From NCBI GenBank assembly GCA_026075535.2, contig AP026541.1:10912001-10976000 (forward strand): a stretch of DNA of 64,000 nt. The letters are read 5' to 3'. Both the position numbers and the translations under genes were made by a program. Positions 10,313 to 22,595 of the stretch are shown in pieces (position 1 is the stretch's first letter; every line of letters starts with the position of its first letter). The stretch is from Tricholoma matsutake (taxonomy: Eukaryota; Basidiomycota; Agaricomycetes; Agaricales; Tricholomataceae). The notes below the pieces were generated by a model that saw only the letters and a program-made list of their open reading frames with translations, did no database searches and had not been told where the DNA came from.

Positions 10313-12485
10313 GCACTCCTTAGAGGTGATTTTGGAGGAAGAGGAAAAAGGTTGTCGGCGAGAGGGTAAAGTGAATGAAGGTGAGGTGGCATTGGATAGG
10401 ATAGTAGAGAGGAGGTTGTAATGATGCTCAAAGGTGTCTTCAGAGGTGATGTCAGATTGAAGGGAAGGGATGAGAGTTGATGTGTTGATCCACAGTGTTA
10501 GCAAAATTTTGAAGTTCTGCTTTGCAGGTGTGTGCAGATGGGTAATGATAATGGGGAGGAGAAGGAGGGGGAGAAGGACAGCAAGGTAGAGTGAGGAGGA
10601 TGTAGTGCGATGGTGATGAAAATGGGGCGCACTAATGAAATATGGGGCAACTTCAGTAGAGCCCTCAAGTATGCTGTCAATAGAATGGGCAGCATGATCA
10701 ATGATGGAGCTGCCAAAGGTGTTGTGATAAGTGTAGTGATGGTGTATGTTCTGGTCAGGCTGATCAGTCCACAGGTCATGGGCATGCATTGTGGAGAGGA
10801 AGGATGAGTAACAATTGCAGTTAATAGGTGATGGAGAAAGGGAGGATGTCTTGCATGCAGCCAGAGTGGCATTGAAATCACCAATTACTGACCAGGGGAA
10901 AGGGGAGGCATTACAAGCCTCAGTCAGTGCCAGCCAGAAAGTCCTGACATCAGGTCCCCCAGGATCCCAAGGAGCATATACAGCAAAAAGGTGATGAGGG
11001 AACCCAGAGCCGCTTGTGGTAGGGATGACGACATCAACAATAACGACACGATGCTGTAGGATCCCTGAAGGTGTGGGCACTAACTGTGAATGGAATGTCT
11101 TGGAAACACCAAGGATAGCCCTCCACTTAGGAGGGAAAGAGGGAGATGGATTTGGACCAACCATCTCATGGAATTGATATTCATTATCAAGATGTAGATG
11201 TGATGCAGTCCGAGTGTGTGTCTTTGTCTCTGTAATGACAAGGGCATGCAGTTTTGCAGAGTGAACAGCAGATCACACAAGATTCAATTTTGCCAGATCT
11301 GCAAGACCATTTGTATTTATGGACAAAGTAGTGAAAGGTTGAACAGCCGCAGAAAGTGGGAGCAATGAGATGAATAACAAGACACACACCAACAATAATG
11401 GTACATGACATGTGGTACTCAAAGTACTATGCATAGTGTTATGCTGAAGAGGATCTTTATGCAAACCACCATTACATGGCACCAGCAACAGTAAATGAGT
11501 CATTGAGGTGGCCGATGCTGGAAAAAGTGGTTGAGCAGGAAAATCCCAAGACATACATGTGCATAACTTCTGTACTGTTGGCAAAGGATGAGATGTGATG
11601 GATGCAGCAGCTGGTGCAATGATGTCAGTCATCTGTGTATCAACCATGCGACAGTCTTGGGGAGGAGGAGAAGGGGGGGGGGGAAGAGGAGGAGGTGAGT
11701 GTCGGGGAGGGGGTGGAGGTGGAAAGCTAGTGAGAGGTTGAATGGAGGGTAGAAGGGAGGAGTGTATAGAGGCCAGCTCAGTCTCGAGATGTTGAACCTC
11801 ATGTTCAGCATGAGAGATTCGAGATTGGAGAGACACAAGGTCAGCTTGTAATGTTTGTTGTTGATTCGGAGCAAAAGTAAGGGCAAGAAGGAAGCTGTGG
11901 GTGGAGTAATCATGCTGCAGCTTGGAAAGATGGTTTTGTGCTGCAAAAAGACAACTCTGGGTGTTGGTGGAGATGGTCATCATCAACATCACATTTCCAA
12001 TGGCATGGAGGTTAGATTGTATAGTCATGATAAGGTTCCATTGTTGGTCGTAGAGAGGCATACTGGTCAGCAGCAGTGGTGGCAATGGTCTGCACTTCTT
12101 CAATCTCTTTCCTGACAATAGCAGAATCATTGCAAGTAGACTGAGCATAAAACTGTTGTTGAGTAGGTGGGGGAATATCCATGGAATTAAGAAGATAGAG
12201 AAGGGTCAGGATGCAATTTGCTGCTAGTCTGTCATAAAATGGATGAGACCGGAAAGCATTGAAGGGGTCAGTGAGGAAGCACTGAGTCAATGGCCAGTCC
12301 TTGAGAACCATGCAGTAAACATCTCCATCAAATGCCAACCTGCTGTTGGAGATAGCATCATCACCATATGAAGTCTGGATGTATGAGTCAATGTCAGAGA
12401 GGGCAGTGGAAAAGGAGCCGATGATGATACTCAAGCCGGAAACCCAAACAAAACACCTAAAAGGGTCCTGTTTGGTATAACACAA
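10313..12485 (-). pseudogene. LINE G: ORF1/ORF2 junction and AP endonuclease, truncated before RT
   Basis: Minus-strand coding remnant. From 12485 to about 12060 an unrecognised, well-preserved segment is read (TSYGDDAISNSRLAFDGDVY). A frame change then leads to a coiled-coil-like stretch and a long proline run (near 11690). From about 11330 to 10313 the endonuclease/exonuclease/phosphatase domain is read: LSINTNGL, a T-ETK-like segment near 11225, VYAPWDPGGPDVRTFW, SVIGDFNATL and an HHH region. The coding sequence stops abruptly at 10313, where the hAT-like terminus begins; the RT domain is absent. This is a 3'-truncated LINE, unusual because LINE copies are normally 5'-truncated. Confidence 0.75.
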
Positions 12486-12489
12486 GTCA

Positions 12490-13247
12490 GAGGAAGGTTG
12501 TGATTTGTTCTAAACTTTCACCGATCTCCAATAATAACAAACTAGATGATCCAAACAAAGTTCGGGATGTGTGAAGTAGTTTCAAGATTTGCGAAGTAGT
12601 TTTGAGATGTTGCGATAATTTTAGGGATTGCAAAATGAACTGCAAAGATATTGGTGAGTGATGGAAAGGTTGATAAATGATGTGAGAGGTGAACGACAAT
12701 GAATACAAGAGGATGACAATAATATTGAGAGGCAAAATGAGGATAAATGAGTTTCAATGAAATCCAAAGAATTTTTGGACTAAAACTTGTGACTCAAACA
12801 ATGAGAAGAGAGTTTTTAGCTCTCCACTACTAATACTATACTTGGGGGATGCTTCCCTTGTTATTAATTGTAGATAATACAAGGGTTTATATATTAGAAA
12901 GAAATGTAGCTAAAAGGGGAGAGGAAACATGAGAGAAACATGAGGAGATGGAAAACATGTGGACTTTAGGGATGAAGTGACAACCAATATGGAACAATAA
13001 ACATGAGTCTAGGGAGTGTGTGAGACAATAAATCAAAATACAGACTGTCCCTTTGTTCTAAAAATCACTAAAATTGCAAAATATTGTGTGATGCACCTTG
13101 AGGTGATGTGTGCCATGTGAATATAGCTGAAATGTGGGTCATAAAAGTTGATTGCGTAATGGAAAAGTGAGGGAAAGCATGTGAAGTATCAGGGTCCATG
13201 CTGAAGTGTGTGAAGTAGAAACTAAAAATGCGAAATCTTCTAAATGT
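12490..13247. other. Unassigned AT-rich stretch inside LINE G
   Basis: Separates two minus-strand coding segments of LINE G. It contains a short direct repeat (GTGAAGTAGTTT / GCGAAGTAGTTT near 12570-12600) and no ORF that I can support. It may be a further decayed insertion; no clear ends are visible. Confidence 0.4.
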
Positions 13248-14095
13248 CCAAAATTTGATCAGAAGCTTGCAAAATAGTCAAAAAAGGTTCAAAAGATGCT
13301 GAAAATGGATGTGAAATGTTTGTGGCTGTGCGTTGACTATCTGTGAATCCGTGAAATTGGTTTCAGAGCTCATACTGGCTAGTGGACCTATCACTGACAT
13401 TTGGGACTGCAACCTCAAGGCTGTAAATAGGCAAGACAAAACAGGGGCAATTGGGATGGTATGTGATGCTGTAAATATGCAGAGGATGTTGGGAGATGTC
13501 ATCAATGTTGGAGGAGTCAAGGAAATTGAAAGTAATTCATTTTGAGCTAGTGCCTACCCATGAGGAAGCAACACAATATCCCCTGTTGCCAAAGATTTTG
13601 CCCAGCTCAGTTTTTAACTCATTAAGATCATGGTCGTCTGTGTGAAAGTAAATCTGTCAGGACTTATCAGCGGTTTTAGCTATTCTCCAAAAGCATGGGA
13701 GAGACAGGTTGGTGGTGATGAAGGTGCAAACATTGTGAAGGATGTCAGGATGCGGAGGATCCAAGAAAGGTTCAGCAAGGTGAAGAAAGACATGATTGTA
13801 ATGGTTTTAGTCATCAGGAAGGGTGATGAGGAGCAGAGGGATTTGGAGGGAAGGATCATGAGCAACAGCGTTGGAAATGTGTTGTCAAAGGTCCTCCCTT
13901 GCAGAAGAATTATTGAGGTGAGTGACAGTTAGTTCCACTCCAACTGTGGGAATTCCAGGGTGAGTTGATATGGATGATCCTCATTCTGCATCAGGGGTAG
14001 TAGACTGGGAAGGTTGTACTTGTATGGGGCACAAAGGGGGGGGGGGGGGGGGGGGGGGCAGAAAAGTTGGTAGGGGCAAAGTGAGACATTGGCAT
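13248..14095 (-). pseudogene. LINE G ORF1-like protein, decayed
   Basis: Reading the minus strand from ATG at 14095: a short N-terminus, a proline run encoded by a 23-base C homopolymer (G on the plus strand, 14036-14058), then a continuous coding-like frame to about 13250 with several in-frame TGA or TAA codons. Recognisable stretches are HPGIPTVGVELTVTHLNNSS, FLHLAEPFLDPPHPDILHNV, LPCFWRIAKTADKS, IYFHTDDHDLNELKTELG and DDISQHPLHIYSITYHPNCP. The homopolymer length puts the N-terminus one base out of frame with the rest. I infer an ORF1 product from its position upstream of the endonuclease in the same orientation; I do not recognise the domain. Confidence 0.5.
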
Positions 14096-14346
14096 ATTTG
14101 TTTATGAGGGTTCAAGCTATGGTTATGGGGAAAAAAGGGGAGCCATTGAAATAGCCTTAAAATTATGAATGTCGAACGGAAAGATCAAGAATTATAAAAT
14201 AGTAATGTAAGGTGGGGTCGCTTCTTGATCCAGTACCGCCACCTCATACAAAAATTCCCATGGTTCAAAGTGGGTAGATTGAAAGGAAACTACACTCCTG
14301 GGTCATAGAATAGTGTAAATACACAACTGAAGCAAAGGAAAAGCAA

Positions 14347-15940
14347 ATGATGCCCCAGCACCCGGCAACCGAAATGCTGGACAATCAGACACTGGCAACT
14401 ACACTGGAACTTCAGCAAACAATGCTATCAGAGAACACCAACTCAATTCAAAAAAGGGCAAACCTTGTGGTGATGACACCAGAACTATCCGCCAAAGAGA
14501 AGCATCCAGCCCCTTCACAGACAGAGAAAGGTAGGAGCTCCAGACAAATAGGAGCAATACCCCAAAGCAGAGCCAACTTGGGAGACATAACAGATGCCAA
14601 AGCGGGGCTCTCCTGGCTAGTGGCAAAAGGTCTACTGGCTCCATCAGGTTCAACACCATCAATGACATCACTGGCCGAGACACTGTTCCAAGTTGGAGCC
14701 CTACCAAATATGCCTCTACAAACTCTAAATGGAATATGGGCAGTGGCCTTTCTACTGCAAGAACTAGAATTGATGAAAACAACAAGGGAAGTTACTACCA
14801 CAGTGTCGAAAGAATTGATCCCGCTCGTTGACATGCTACAGAACACATTTATAGAGAAAGTGGAAGAAATCATGGCCAGTCTACTCAAATCCACAAAAGA
14901 GGTAATAACACAAGCAAAAGAAACAACCGAAGAACTAGGCAAAGCAACTGAAAAAATGATAAGTATCACAGAAAAGGAGAAGACACCAGCCACACCCTAC
15001 AGGGATGCCCTGAACCAGGGTACAGTCAGACCACCAGTCCGAGTGGATCCAAGGGTCAGAGCGAAGGAAGGTATAAGGGCAAGGCAATTCCTGTGGACCC
15101 TCTCAGTGATCATCCCAGAACTAAAAACACTGCCAGCACCACAGCTACTAAAACAGCTGAACGAAAAACTGACCAAAGCTGCAAAAATGACAAACAAAGA
15201 GTGCAAACTCCATTTGGCAATATGGCTCAAGAATGGAGGGCTACTCATAGAGGCTGGAGATGACAAATCCGTGGCATGGCTCCGCAGTGAGGCAAACATA
15301 CTGCACATGGAATGCGAACTGGGCACCTCAATACTACCAGAAGCTCACAACTTCAACATCATGGTGTTTTTCATCCCACTAACTTTTGACATAACAGAGA
15401 AATCACACAGAGGAGGTAACGGAGTCCAATGGCTTATCCAAGGATGCAATCAGTAAATGCAGGTGGGCGAAGGCCCCTGGATGGCGGAACCCAAACCAAT
15501 TGGTAGGACATATGATCATTATGTTCACGGACCCAGATAGCACAAATAAAGCCATACTCGGTGGGCTACTTATCTGCAACAAAAAGGTATCAGTAACCAA
15601 ATACAAAAGAGAACTGATCGGATGCCTAAAGTGCCAGGGTTATAACCACATAGCGCACAAGTGCATTATCAGTAGAGACATCTGCGCTAGGTGCGGAGAA
15701 GACCACAGGACCAGTGACTGCAGTGCGGTGACACTACTATGTACCCCATGCAGAAAATGTGGACATGCAAGTAACGATCGGATGTGCCCTACATTCCTCA
15801 GGAAATGCAACAAGCACAACAAAAGGAATCCGGAGAACCTGCTACCATTTTACCCTTCTACGGAGACCTGGACATGGGAAGCAGCCCCTCCAAGTAACCA
15901 AAGGCCGGCAATCACCACAGGACTGACAGATTTTGTGTGA
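14347..15940 (+). pseudogene. LINE H ORF1 with three Cys/His knuckles, frameshifted
   Basis: ATG 14347 opens 369 codons ending at 15456. The frame then shifts and continues as 15500-15935. The N-terminal part is helical and Thr/Glu-rich (coiled-coil-like, 14870-14980). The C-terminal part carries CLKCQGYNHIAHKC (C-x2-C-x4-H-x4-C), CARCGEDHRTSDC and CRKCGHASNDRMC between 15620 and 15790. ORF1 proteins of this type bind LINE RNA. The break between 15400 and 15500 is a frameshift with poorly preserved sequence around it. Confidence 0.85.
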
Positions 15941-15992
15941 CCAAATAGGAGAGGACTAACATGGCAAACCCAACTAAATTTCCAACCTAGAC

Positions 15993-18900
15993 ATGCAGCT
16001 CCAAATGAACAGGGACTCGAGTGCCAAAGCTGGGACAGGCAAGAACCTGAAGCAAACTATGAATAGTGAGATGAACAAAGAACAAAAGCTAAGAGTCCTA
16101 CAAATAAACCTGAATAAATCACTCACCGTGCACCTGGAGCTCATAAATGACTCACTAGCAGCACACTGGGACATCATACTAATACAGGAACCATACATCA
16201 CCTTTTTCAGCAGCATCAGAACACCAAACTGTTTCACAGCAGTAACCCCCACCTCGAGGGGAACTCTGGACACACCAGTGCAATCCACGATCTGGGTAAA
16301 TTCGGCACTATCCACAAACGACTGGAAAATACTAGACATACCAGACATGAATGACATAGCAGCAATTGAACTAACAGGTGCATATGGCAGGCTACAAGTA
16401 TTCAGTATATACAACGCATGCGAGAACTCACACTCACTGGCAGCACTAAAGAGATACATGTGCGACAGCTGGAATAGCCACCAAGGGCCCCAGGACACTC
16501 ACGTACTGTGGGGAGGGGACTTCAACCGACATCACCCAATGTGGGATAGGGATAAAGACACACACCTTTTCACTTCCAAAGCCCTAGAAGATGCAGGAGA
16601 ACTGATAGACCTAGTAGCAGAATATGACATGCACATGGTGCTACCAAAGGGCATACCGACACTCAAGTGCATGGTTTTGAATGCCACTCAAGGCCCAACA
16701 ATGTGTTCTGCAATAGCAGTTTAGTGAACCATGTGGTGAAATGCAACACCATGCCAGCCAGGCAACCAGGCAAAACCGACCACTATCCAATAGTGACAAT
16801 ACTGGAACTAACACAGGAAAAGGCGCTGACAAAGCTATCCCTAAACTTCAGGGAAACCGAATGGGGGGAATTCAATGCTCACTTGGGAAATGAGCTGGCG
16901 GTAATCCCAATTCCATCTGAGATCAGAACTGACGAAGACTTGAGCAGGGAAATAGAACAGCTCATGGCAGCAATACAGAATACAATCGAAAACAAAGTCC
17001 CCATAAACTTGCCATGCCCCTATCGAAGAGGTGGTGGACAAAAGAATTAAGGAAAACAAAAAAGGCAGTCAATAGGTTATGCACCGAATCATATAGAAAT
17101 CAAGCAGTAAATGAACACCCAAGCCACCAAGACCTTCAACAGGCCCGCCAAAGATACGCAGAGGACATCATCAAAGCCAAGACAGACCACTGGAACGACT
17201 ACCTGGAAAACGCAGACAGCTCAGACATATGGATGGCAAACAAATTCATCTCTAACCCAATAGGTGATGGAGGACAGTCAAGAATACCCTCACTAAAGGT
17301 AAAGAGAGGCAATGGACTACTAAGGGAGGTAAACACAAACTAGGGCAAAGCAAAGGCCCTCGCAGAGGCCTTCTTCCCACCAAAGCCAATGGGAACAATG
17401 GTACCACAGGAGTACCACTATCCAGACCCGATCCCATTACCACCAACAATCATGGAGGAACAGATCTACATGCGCATAGCGAAGCTATCCCCATACAAAG
17501 CACCAGGACCAGATGACATACCAAACATTGTTCTACAGAAAACAGCCAACCTCATAGTTCCATACCTATTACCAATATACAGAGCGATACTGAGCCACAG
17601 AGTCTACTACCAGGGATGGCAGGAATCCACAACATGCATACTAAGGAAACCAGGAAAGCCAAGTTATGTAGTACCCAAAGCGTATCACCCCATCGCTCTA
17701 CTGTGCACTATGGCCAAGGTATTCACATTGGTGATCTCAGAAAACCTGATCTCAGTAACGGAGCAACACCAACTACTGCTGGACACACACTTCGGAGGGA
17801 GACCCTGCAGAAGCACAACTGACGCAGTACATTTGCTAATTCACCAGGTCAAGAAGGCATGGAGGAAAGGAAAAGTAGTATCGATTCTCTTCCTAGACAT
17901 CGAAGGGGCATTCCCCAATGCAGTGATGGAACAACTCCTACACAACATGAAGAAGAGACAAGTACCCGAAACAATAGTAAAATTCATAGCGTGACTGCTG
18001 AGGGGCCAGACAACGCAACTGAAATTTGACAACTACATCTCGGAACAGATTCCTATTGACAATGGAGTAGGGCAAGGAGATCCAGCATCTCTACTGGCCT
18101 TCAACTTCTATAATGCAGATCTGCTGGAGCTAAGTGACACTCTGCAAGCACTAGGGTATGTCGACAATGCAATGGTAATGGCAGTTAGTAAGGATTTTGA
18201 AGAAACCACCCAGAGCATCCAAGAACACATGGAAAAGGAAGACGGAGCACTCAAGTGGTCAGCAGACCACAACTCTAGGTTTGAAATCAGCAAACTAGCA
18301 GTAATGCATTTAGGCCATAGGAAGACCAAGTCACTGAATGGAGGTACACACCCACTACACAAACCGAGGCTAACACTACAAGGTAGGGAAGTCAAGATGG
18401 TCGACAGCTACAAGTACCTTGGCATAGTCATCAATGACAAGCTAACATGGAGGAAACACAAAGATAGGGCCATAGACAGCGCCACCAAGTGGGTAATGCA
18501 ATGCCAACACCTTGTGAGGACAGAAGTAGGACTCTTGCCAAAACTAATGTGCCAGCTCTACATGTCAGTGGCCATACCAAAGATGACATATGGGGCTGAG
18601 ATATGGTACAACCCTCCAAGGATAACTCTGGGAGCAAAGTGAAGGACAGGATCAACAAGGGTACTATGCCAGCTAACCAAAGTACAGCAAATAGCCACCC
18701 TGGCAATAAATGGGGCACTTCACACCACCCCAACTGACATGCTGGATCTACATGCAGGCATTCTCCCACTAGAGCTAATCATGCTAAAGGCATGTCACAG
18801 ATCTATAGTGTGAATATGCACACTACCAGAGACACATTCGCTGCACCACATAATACACGAATATCACACTATCCATGCAAGGAAACATCGCACGCCTCTA

Positions 18901-20019
18901 CACAAGCTGATGGACCACTTCCCAGAGATACACCCAGACAGAATAGAGAACATAATGCCCAATCCCTGCCCTCCCACATATACTCATGCAACTTTCACCA
19001 CAGAGATAGCTGAGGATCAAGACACCTCCATACAAAACGAAGCTGGCAGCACACCAGAAATCAAAGTATTCACAGATGGATCAGGTATGGATGGCCATAT
19101 AGGAGCAGCAGCAGTAATGTATAGAAGGGGAAGGCACATGCCATCCAAGGTGCTGAGATATCACCTAGGAAGCGCAAACAAGTACACATCCTTTGAAGCA
19201 GAGGTAGTAGGGGTGCTACTAGGTATCTGGATGATCAGATCAGAGCACATAGCAGGACGACTCCTGATATCCATACTAACAGACAGCCAAGCACTCATCA
19301 AAAGGATCAAGATGCGCAAAGCTACCACTGCCCAATACCTTATTGAGAACCTACTGACTATCACAGAAAGTGTCAATGCAACCAATGTAAACCCCAATAC
19401 AAAGTGCTTCCATTTGGTCTGGATATCAGGGCATAGCGGGGTGCAAGGCAACGAAAAAGTGGACAAAGAAGCGAAAAGAGCAGCCCAAGGTGACTCTAGC
19501 CCCCAGCACATGCTCCCACCCATCTTATGAGGGAAGCTGCCAAGAAGTGTAGCAGCAGTAAAGCAGAGATACCACCACAAACTGAAAGACAGAGGAAAAG
19601 AGATGTGGCTAGCATCCCCACACCAACCAAAGCTGAGTCAACTAGACCCAAAGTTCTCGTACAACCTCTACACTAAAATACAGTCAAGTCTTAAGAGACA
19701 ACAGGCCAGTCTACTGACACAGATATGCACAGGACACATACCGCTGAACTTCTACCTGCATCGCATCAAGAAAATTGAATTGAGCGACTGTGCAGCATGC
19801 CAAGGGCAAGGCCCACCAGCTAAAGAGACCATAATACACTTCCTCTTTGAATGCGAGGCCTACAATAGGGAATGGCATGAGCTAGATTGCCAAATGAGAA
19901 GGGACTCTAGGGACCTACCAGCGCTACTGAGCATGGAAAAAGGGGTAAAAGCGCTAATCAGTTATGTGAACAAAACAGGGTGTCTGCTCCCTACCAAAGG
20001 TGAACACCACATATCATGA
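15993..20019 (+). pseudogene. LINE H ORF2: AP endonuclease, RT, RNase H
   Basis: Several frames, one protein order. Endonuclease 16090-16800: LRVLQINLNKS, IILIQEPYI, HVLWGGDFNRHHPMWD and KTDHYPIVTI. RT 17480-18620: SPYKAPGPDDIPN, FLDIEGAFPNAV, GVGQGDPAS, and YVDNAM where the catalytic box should read xxDD (second Asp changed to Asn). RNase H 19065-19490: FTDGSGMDG, TDSQALIKRI, WISGHSGVQGNEKVD. The C-terminal zinc-like motif CAACQG ... HFLFEC is at 19790-19860. Breaks: frameshifts near 16670 and 17040, stops near 17341, 17992, 18640, 18811 and 19528. A normal ORF2 would be one frame of about 1,300 codons. Confidence 0.9.
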
Positions 20020-20498
20020 GGAACATATACTTGCATGACACTTTATAGGGACGACCTCAACTCAAACTCAAGAGCTAGCAACTCCAGATGCCACACATAT
20101 CCCCAAACCAACAAAATAAAATAAAATTCTGCCTGGAACACAGAGGACTATGGAAATTCCAAAGCACTTGACTAGAGGTACCAGAACCAGACAAAACTCC
20201 ACACCCACACTGTCCGACTCGTGCCTGCCATAAAATGGCCAGGCAACTAACAGTCACACAAACCCCAACCAGCAAGGACACCAAGCAAACTGAAGAAGAG
20301 GTCGACAAAGGGTCCCGCAGTCCTAAACAGCCTAAAGAACTGGACCTCAGGGGGAACAATTGCCCAGGGCATGCTGTCTGAGGGGCAAGGACTGGGGAGA
20401 GGTCAACGCAAAGGGGCCCTACATAGATACTCTAAGATGTAATAACCATTATAGGGTATGCCCTGAGAGGTCCAAAAAATAACGCAAAAAAAAAAAAA
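20020..20498 (+). other. LINE H 3' untranslated region and poly(A) tail
   Basis: No ORF of note. Thirteen A residues (20486-20498) end the element; the last two also fit the duplicated target sequence. Confidence 0.8.
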
Positions 20499-20512
20499 TG
20501 TAAGGTGGTGGT

Positions 20513-20915
20513 TGTTAGGGCAACACCCACTATCTGCTAGCTAAGACCATGTGGGTTCTCTCTACAAGAAGGGGGCGGGATCCATGCTCATGATGGGGGA
20601 ACTGATGGTTTTGATGTGAGGGGTTATTAATAGATGAGTTGGTTGAGAAAGGCCTTTCACACCAAAAATGTAGGTGGAATACCTAAGAGAACACAACTGG
20701 GGTCCCCTAGGCATATATTTAGGGTTTATATACTATGTTACATATATTGTACATTGTTGTTACCGACGCACTCGTACATGCACATACATATTGATGCATG
20801 CGAAATAAAATTCTCATGCTATCAAAGTGTAGCATCATTTGGCATCATGTAGCATAATTTGACATAATAAAATAAAAATGAAAATTTATTAGGTAATGGG
20901 GTGGTTTCCTAACAT
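20513..20915 (-). repeat. 3' LTR of gypsy B
   Basis: Plus-strand reading TGTTAGGGCAACACCC ... GGTTTCCTAACA, with TGTTAG/CTAACA inverted ends. It matches 38439-38840 along its whole length. Confidence 0.92.
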
Positions 20916-20925
20916 TACCCCCCTT

Positions 20926-22153
20926 TTATGCCTCAACTTCCAGGCAAGAAAATATTATGTCTGTCCCCTCTGTGAAATTTTGGTAAGGCCGGAATTTCAT
21001 CCCCTCATACACCATTCTCGCAATGCGACACAGAGCATTCGGATTACGTTTAAAGAATTGGGTGATTGCGTTACATGCTCGCTTACAATTCTCTTTGGGT
21101 TCCCACAAATTATTTTCATTGGTATAGTTTTTCCACTTTATTAAGAACTCCAATTTGTTCCGTCAAAGACATGAGTCTAGAATTTCTTCAACTATGTATT
21201 CTGGAGCACCTTCTACTATTATCAGAGGTTGCGGAGTAGTTTGTTGGCCAGGAATAGTGGGTGGGCGGTAAGGGCGTAGATGGGATACGTTAATCTCAGG
21301 ATCAATCTTGAATGATTGGGGTAATTTTAGCACTACTGCATTAGGCGAGATCACTTTAGAGATCGCATATGGGCCAACTTGTTTCTCCATAAGTTTCCTC
21401 GAAGGTTGTGGAATATTTAGGTCCTTGGTACTTAGCCACACCAAGTCACCAAGTTTGTACTCTGGAGCATGTGCTCGAGTACAATCCACATGTTGCATCA
21501 TGTCATCACGTGCTTTCTTCAATGCCACCTCTGCTTCTTCTTGTACCTTTTGCATCTTAGATACAAAGTCTTCTACTGACTGTACTTTGACTTCCCTTCT
21601 GGGTTCTACTCCCATGCAAGGATGATATCCATAATTCGCGAAAAAGGGTGACATACGAGTAGCCAAATGGAATTTGTTATTGTGGGAAAATTTGGCAATT
21701 GCCAGCCATTCGGGCCAGTTGGTTTGTCAGTAGTTGACAAACATACGTAGGTACTGCTCCAACTCCTGGTTCATTCTCTCTGTCTGCCCATCAGTCTGCA
21801 GGTGATATGCCATAGATAGTTTAGTTTGAATTCCCAATATGTTGTTCAGTTCTCGCATAAACACGGAAGCAAATTGTGGTCTGCGATCAGAGATAATGGT
21901 ATCAGGTAACCCATGTAACCACCATACCTGATTTAGATAGAGGCATGCCACGCCCAATGATGAGGTTTCTGTAGTAGTAGGAATAATATGGACCTCCTTT
22001 GTGAAGCAGTCGCATACTACAAATATTGCATTGTACCCTTGAGCCTCGGGTAATCTGGTAATAAAATCCACAGATATATCTCACCACAGCGCTTTAGGTA
22101 TAGGGTTCGGCATTAATTTTCCTGCAGGTTTTTCTGGAAATTTCTTCCCCCTC
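20926..22153 (-). pseudogene. Gypsy B integrase core to C-terminus
   Basis: Continues the pol frame interrupted by A1. Minus-strand order: CMRGKKFPEKPAGKL (end of the zinc region), ISVDFITRLPEAQGYNAIFVVCDCF, IISDRRPQF, AYHLQTDGQTERMNQELEQY, then YKLGDLVWLSTKDL, LPQSFKIDPEINVSHLRPY, and a chromodomain-like end (YIVEEILDSCL ... LEFLIKWKNYTNENNLWEP). In-frame stops occur near 22085, 21730 and 21175. The catalytic aspartates of the DDE triad are visible. Confidence 0.88.
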
Positions 22154-22158
22154 ATGCA

Positions 22159-22584
22159 TATATGGGCAACCTAAGCCTCTAGCAAAGGGAAATCCGAAGT
22201 TAAAATTATACTACATAATACAGGCATTGGGGGCGCACCTAGCAAAGGGAAATCCGAAGAGAAAACTCTAAGGATCCCCTTGCTGATGCCCAGTATATGT
22301 GAAGACGACAAAAATCAAATATAACCTAAAAATAGAAAAAGGCGGAGATAGGCGGATCAAGGCCGCCGAATGACATCATACCAAGGGGTATGTGTCGGAA
22401 GGGGTACTCCGCCTCTAAATATAAAAGTGTCAACATATACAAACATGATAGCAAGGGAAAATTAGTAATAAAATCCGGAAAAATCATAGAAAATGAAGAA
22501 TAGAAGGAAATGAGGTGGGGAAAAATATGGGACGAACATAAAAAATAGGAAAAACACACAGGGCACCCCCCTAGTCCCCTTACA
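22159..22584 (-). repeat. 3' LTR of A1
   Basis: 426 bp; in element orientation begins TGTAAGGGGACTAGG and ends GGTTGCCCATATA. It follows the polypurine-rich AGAGAGGGGGTGA (22585-22597, minus strand). Confidence 0.95.
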
Positions 22585-22595
22585 TCACCCCCTCT

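Larger units (their letters stand above)
14216..20496 (+). mobile_element. LINE H, full-length non-LTR retrotransposon (Tad/I-like)
   Basis: The 12-bp sequence AATGTAAGGTGG occurs immediately before the 5' end (14204-14215) and immediately after the poly(A) tail (20497-20508), so this is a full-length, target-primed insertion. Order: about 130 bases of 5' leader, ORF1 with zinc knuckles, ORF2 with AP endonuclease, RT, RNase H and a C-terminal Cys/His motif, about 470 bases of 3' leader, and 13 A. This order matches the fungal Tad1 and the I-like LINE groups. Both ORFs are broken and the RT has lost a catalytic Asp, so it cannot move by itself now. Confidence 0.92.

Noticed and set aside
14036..14058. 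Telomere or G-quadruplex regulatory element
   Set aside because: It falls in a coding-derived proline run and has no telomere-type repeats.
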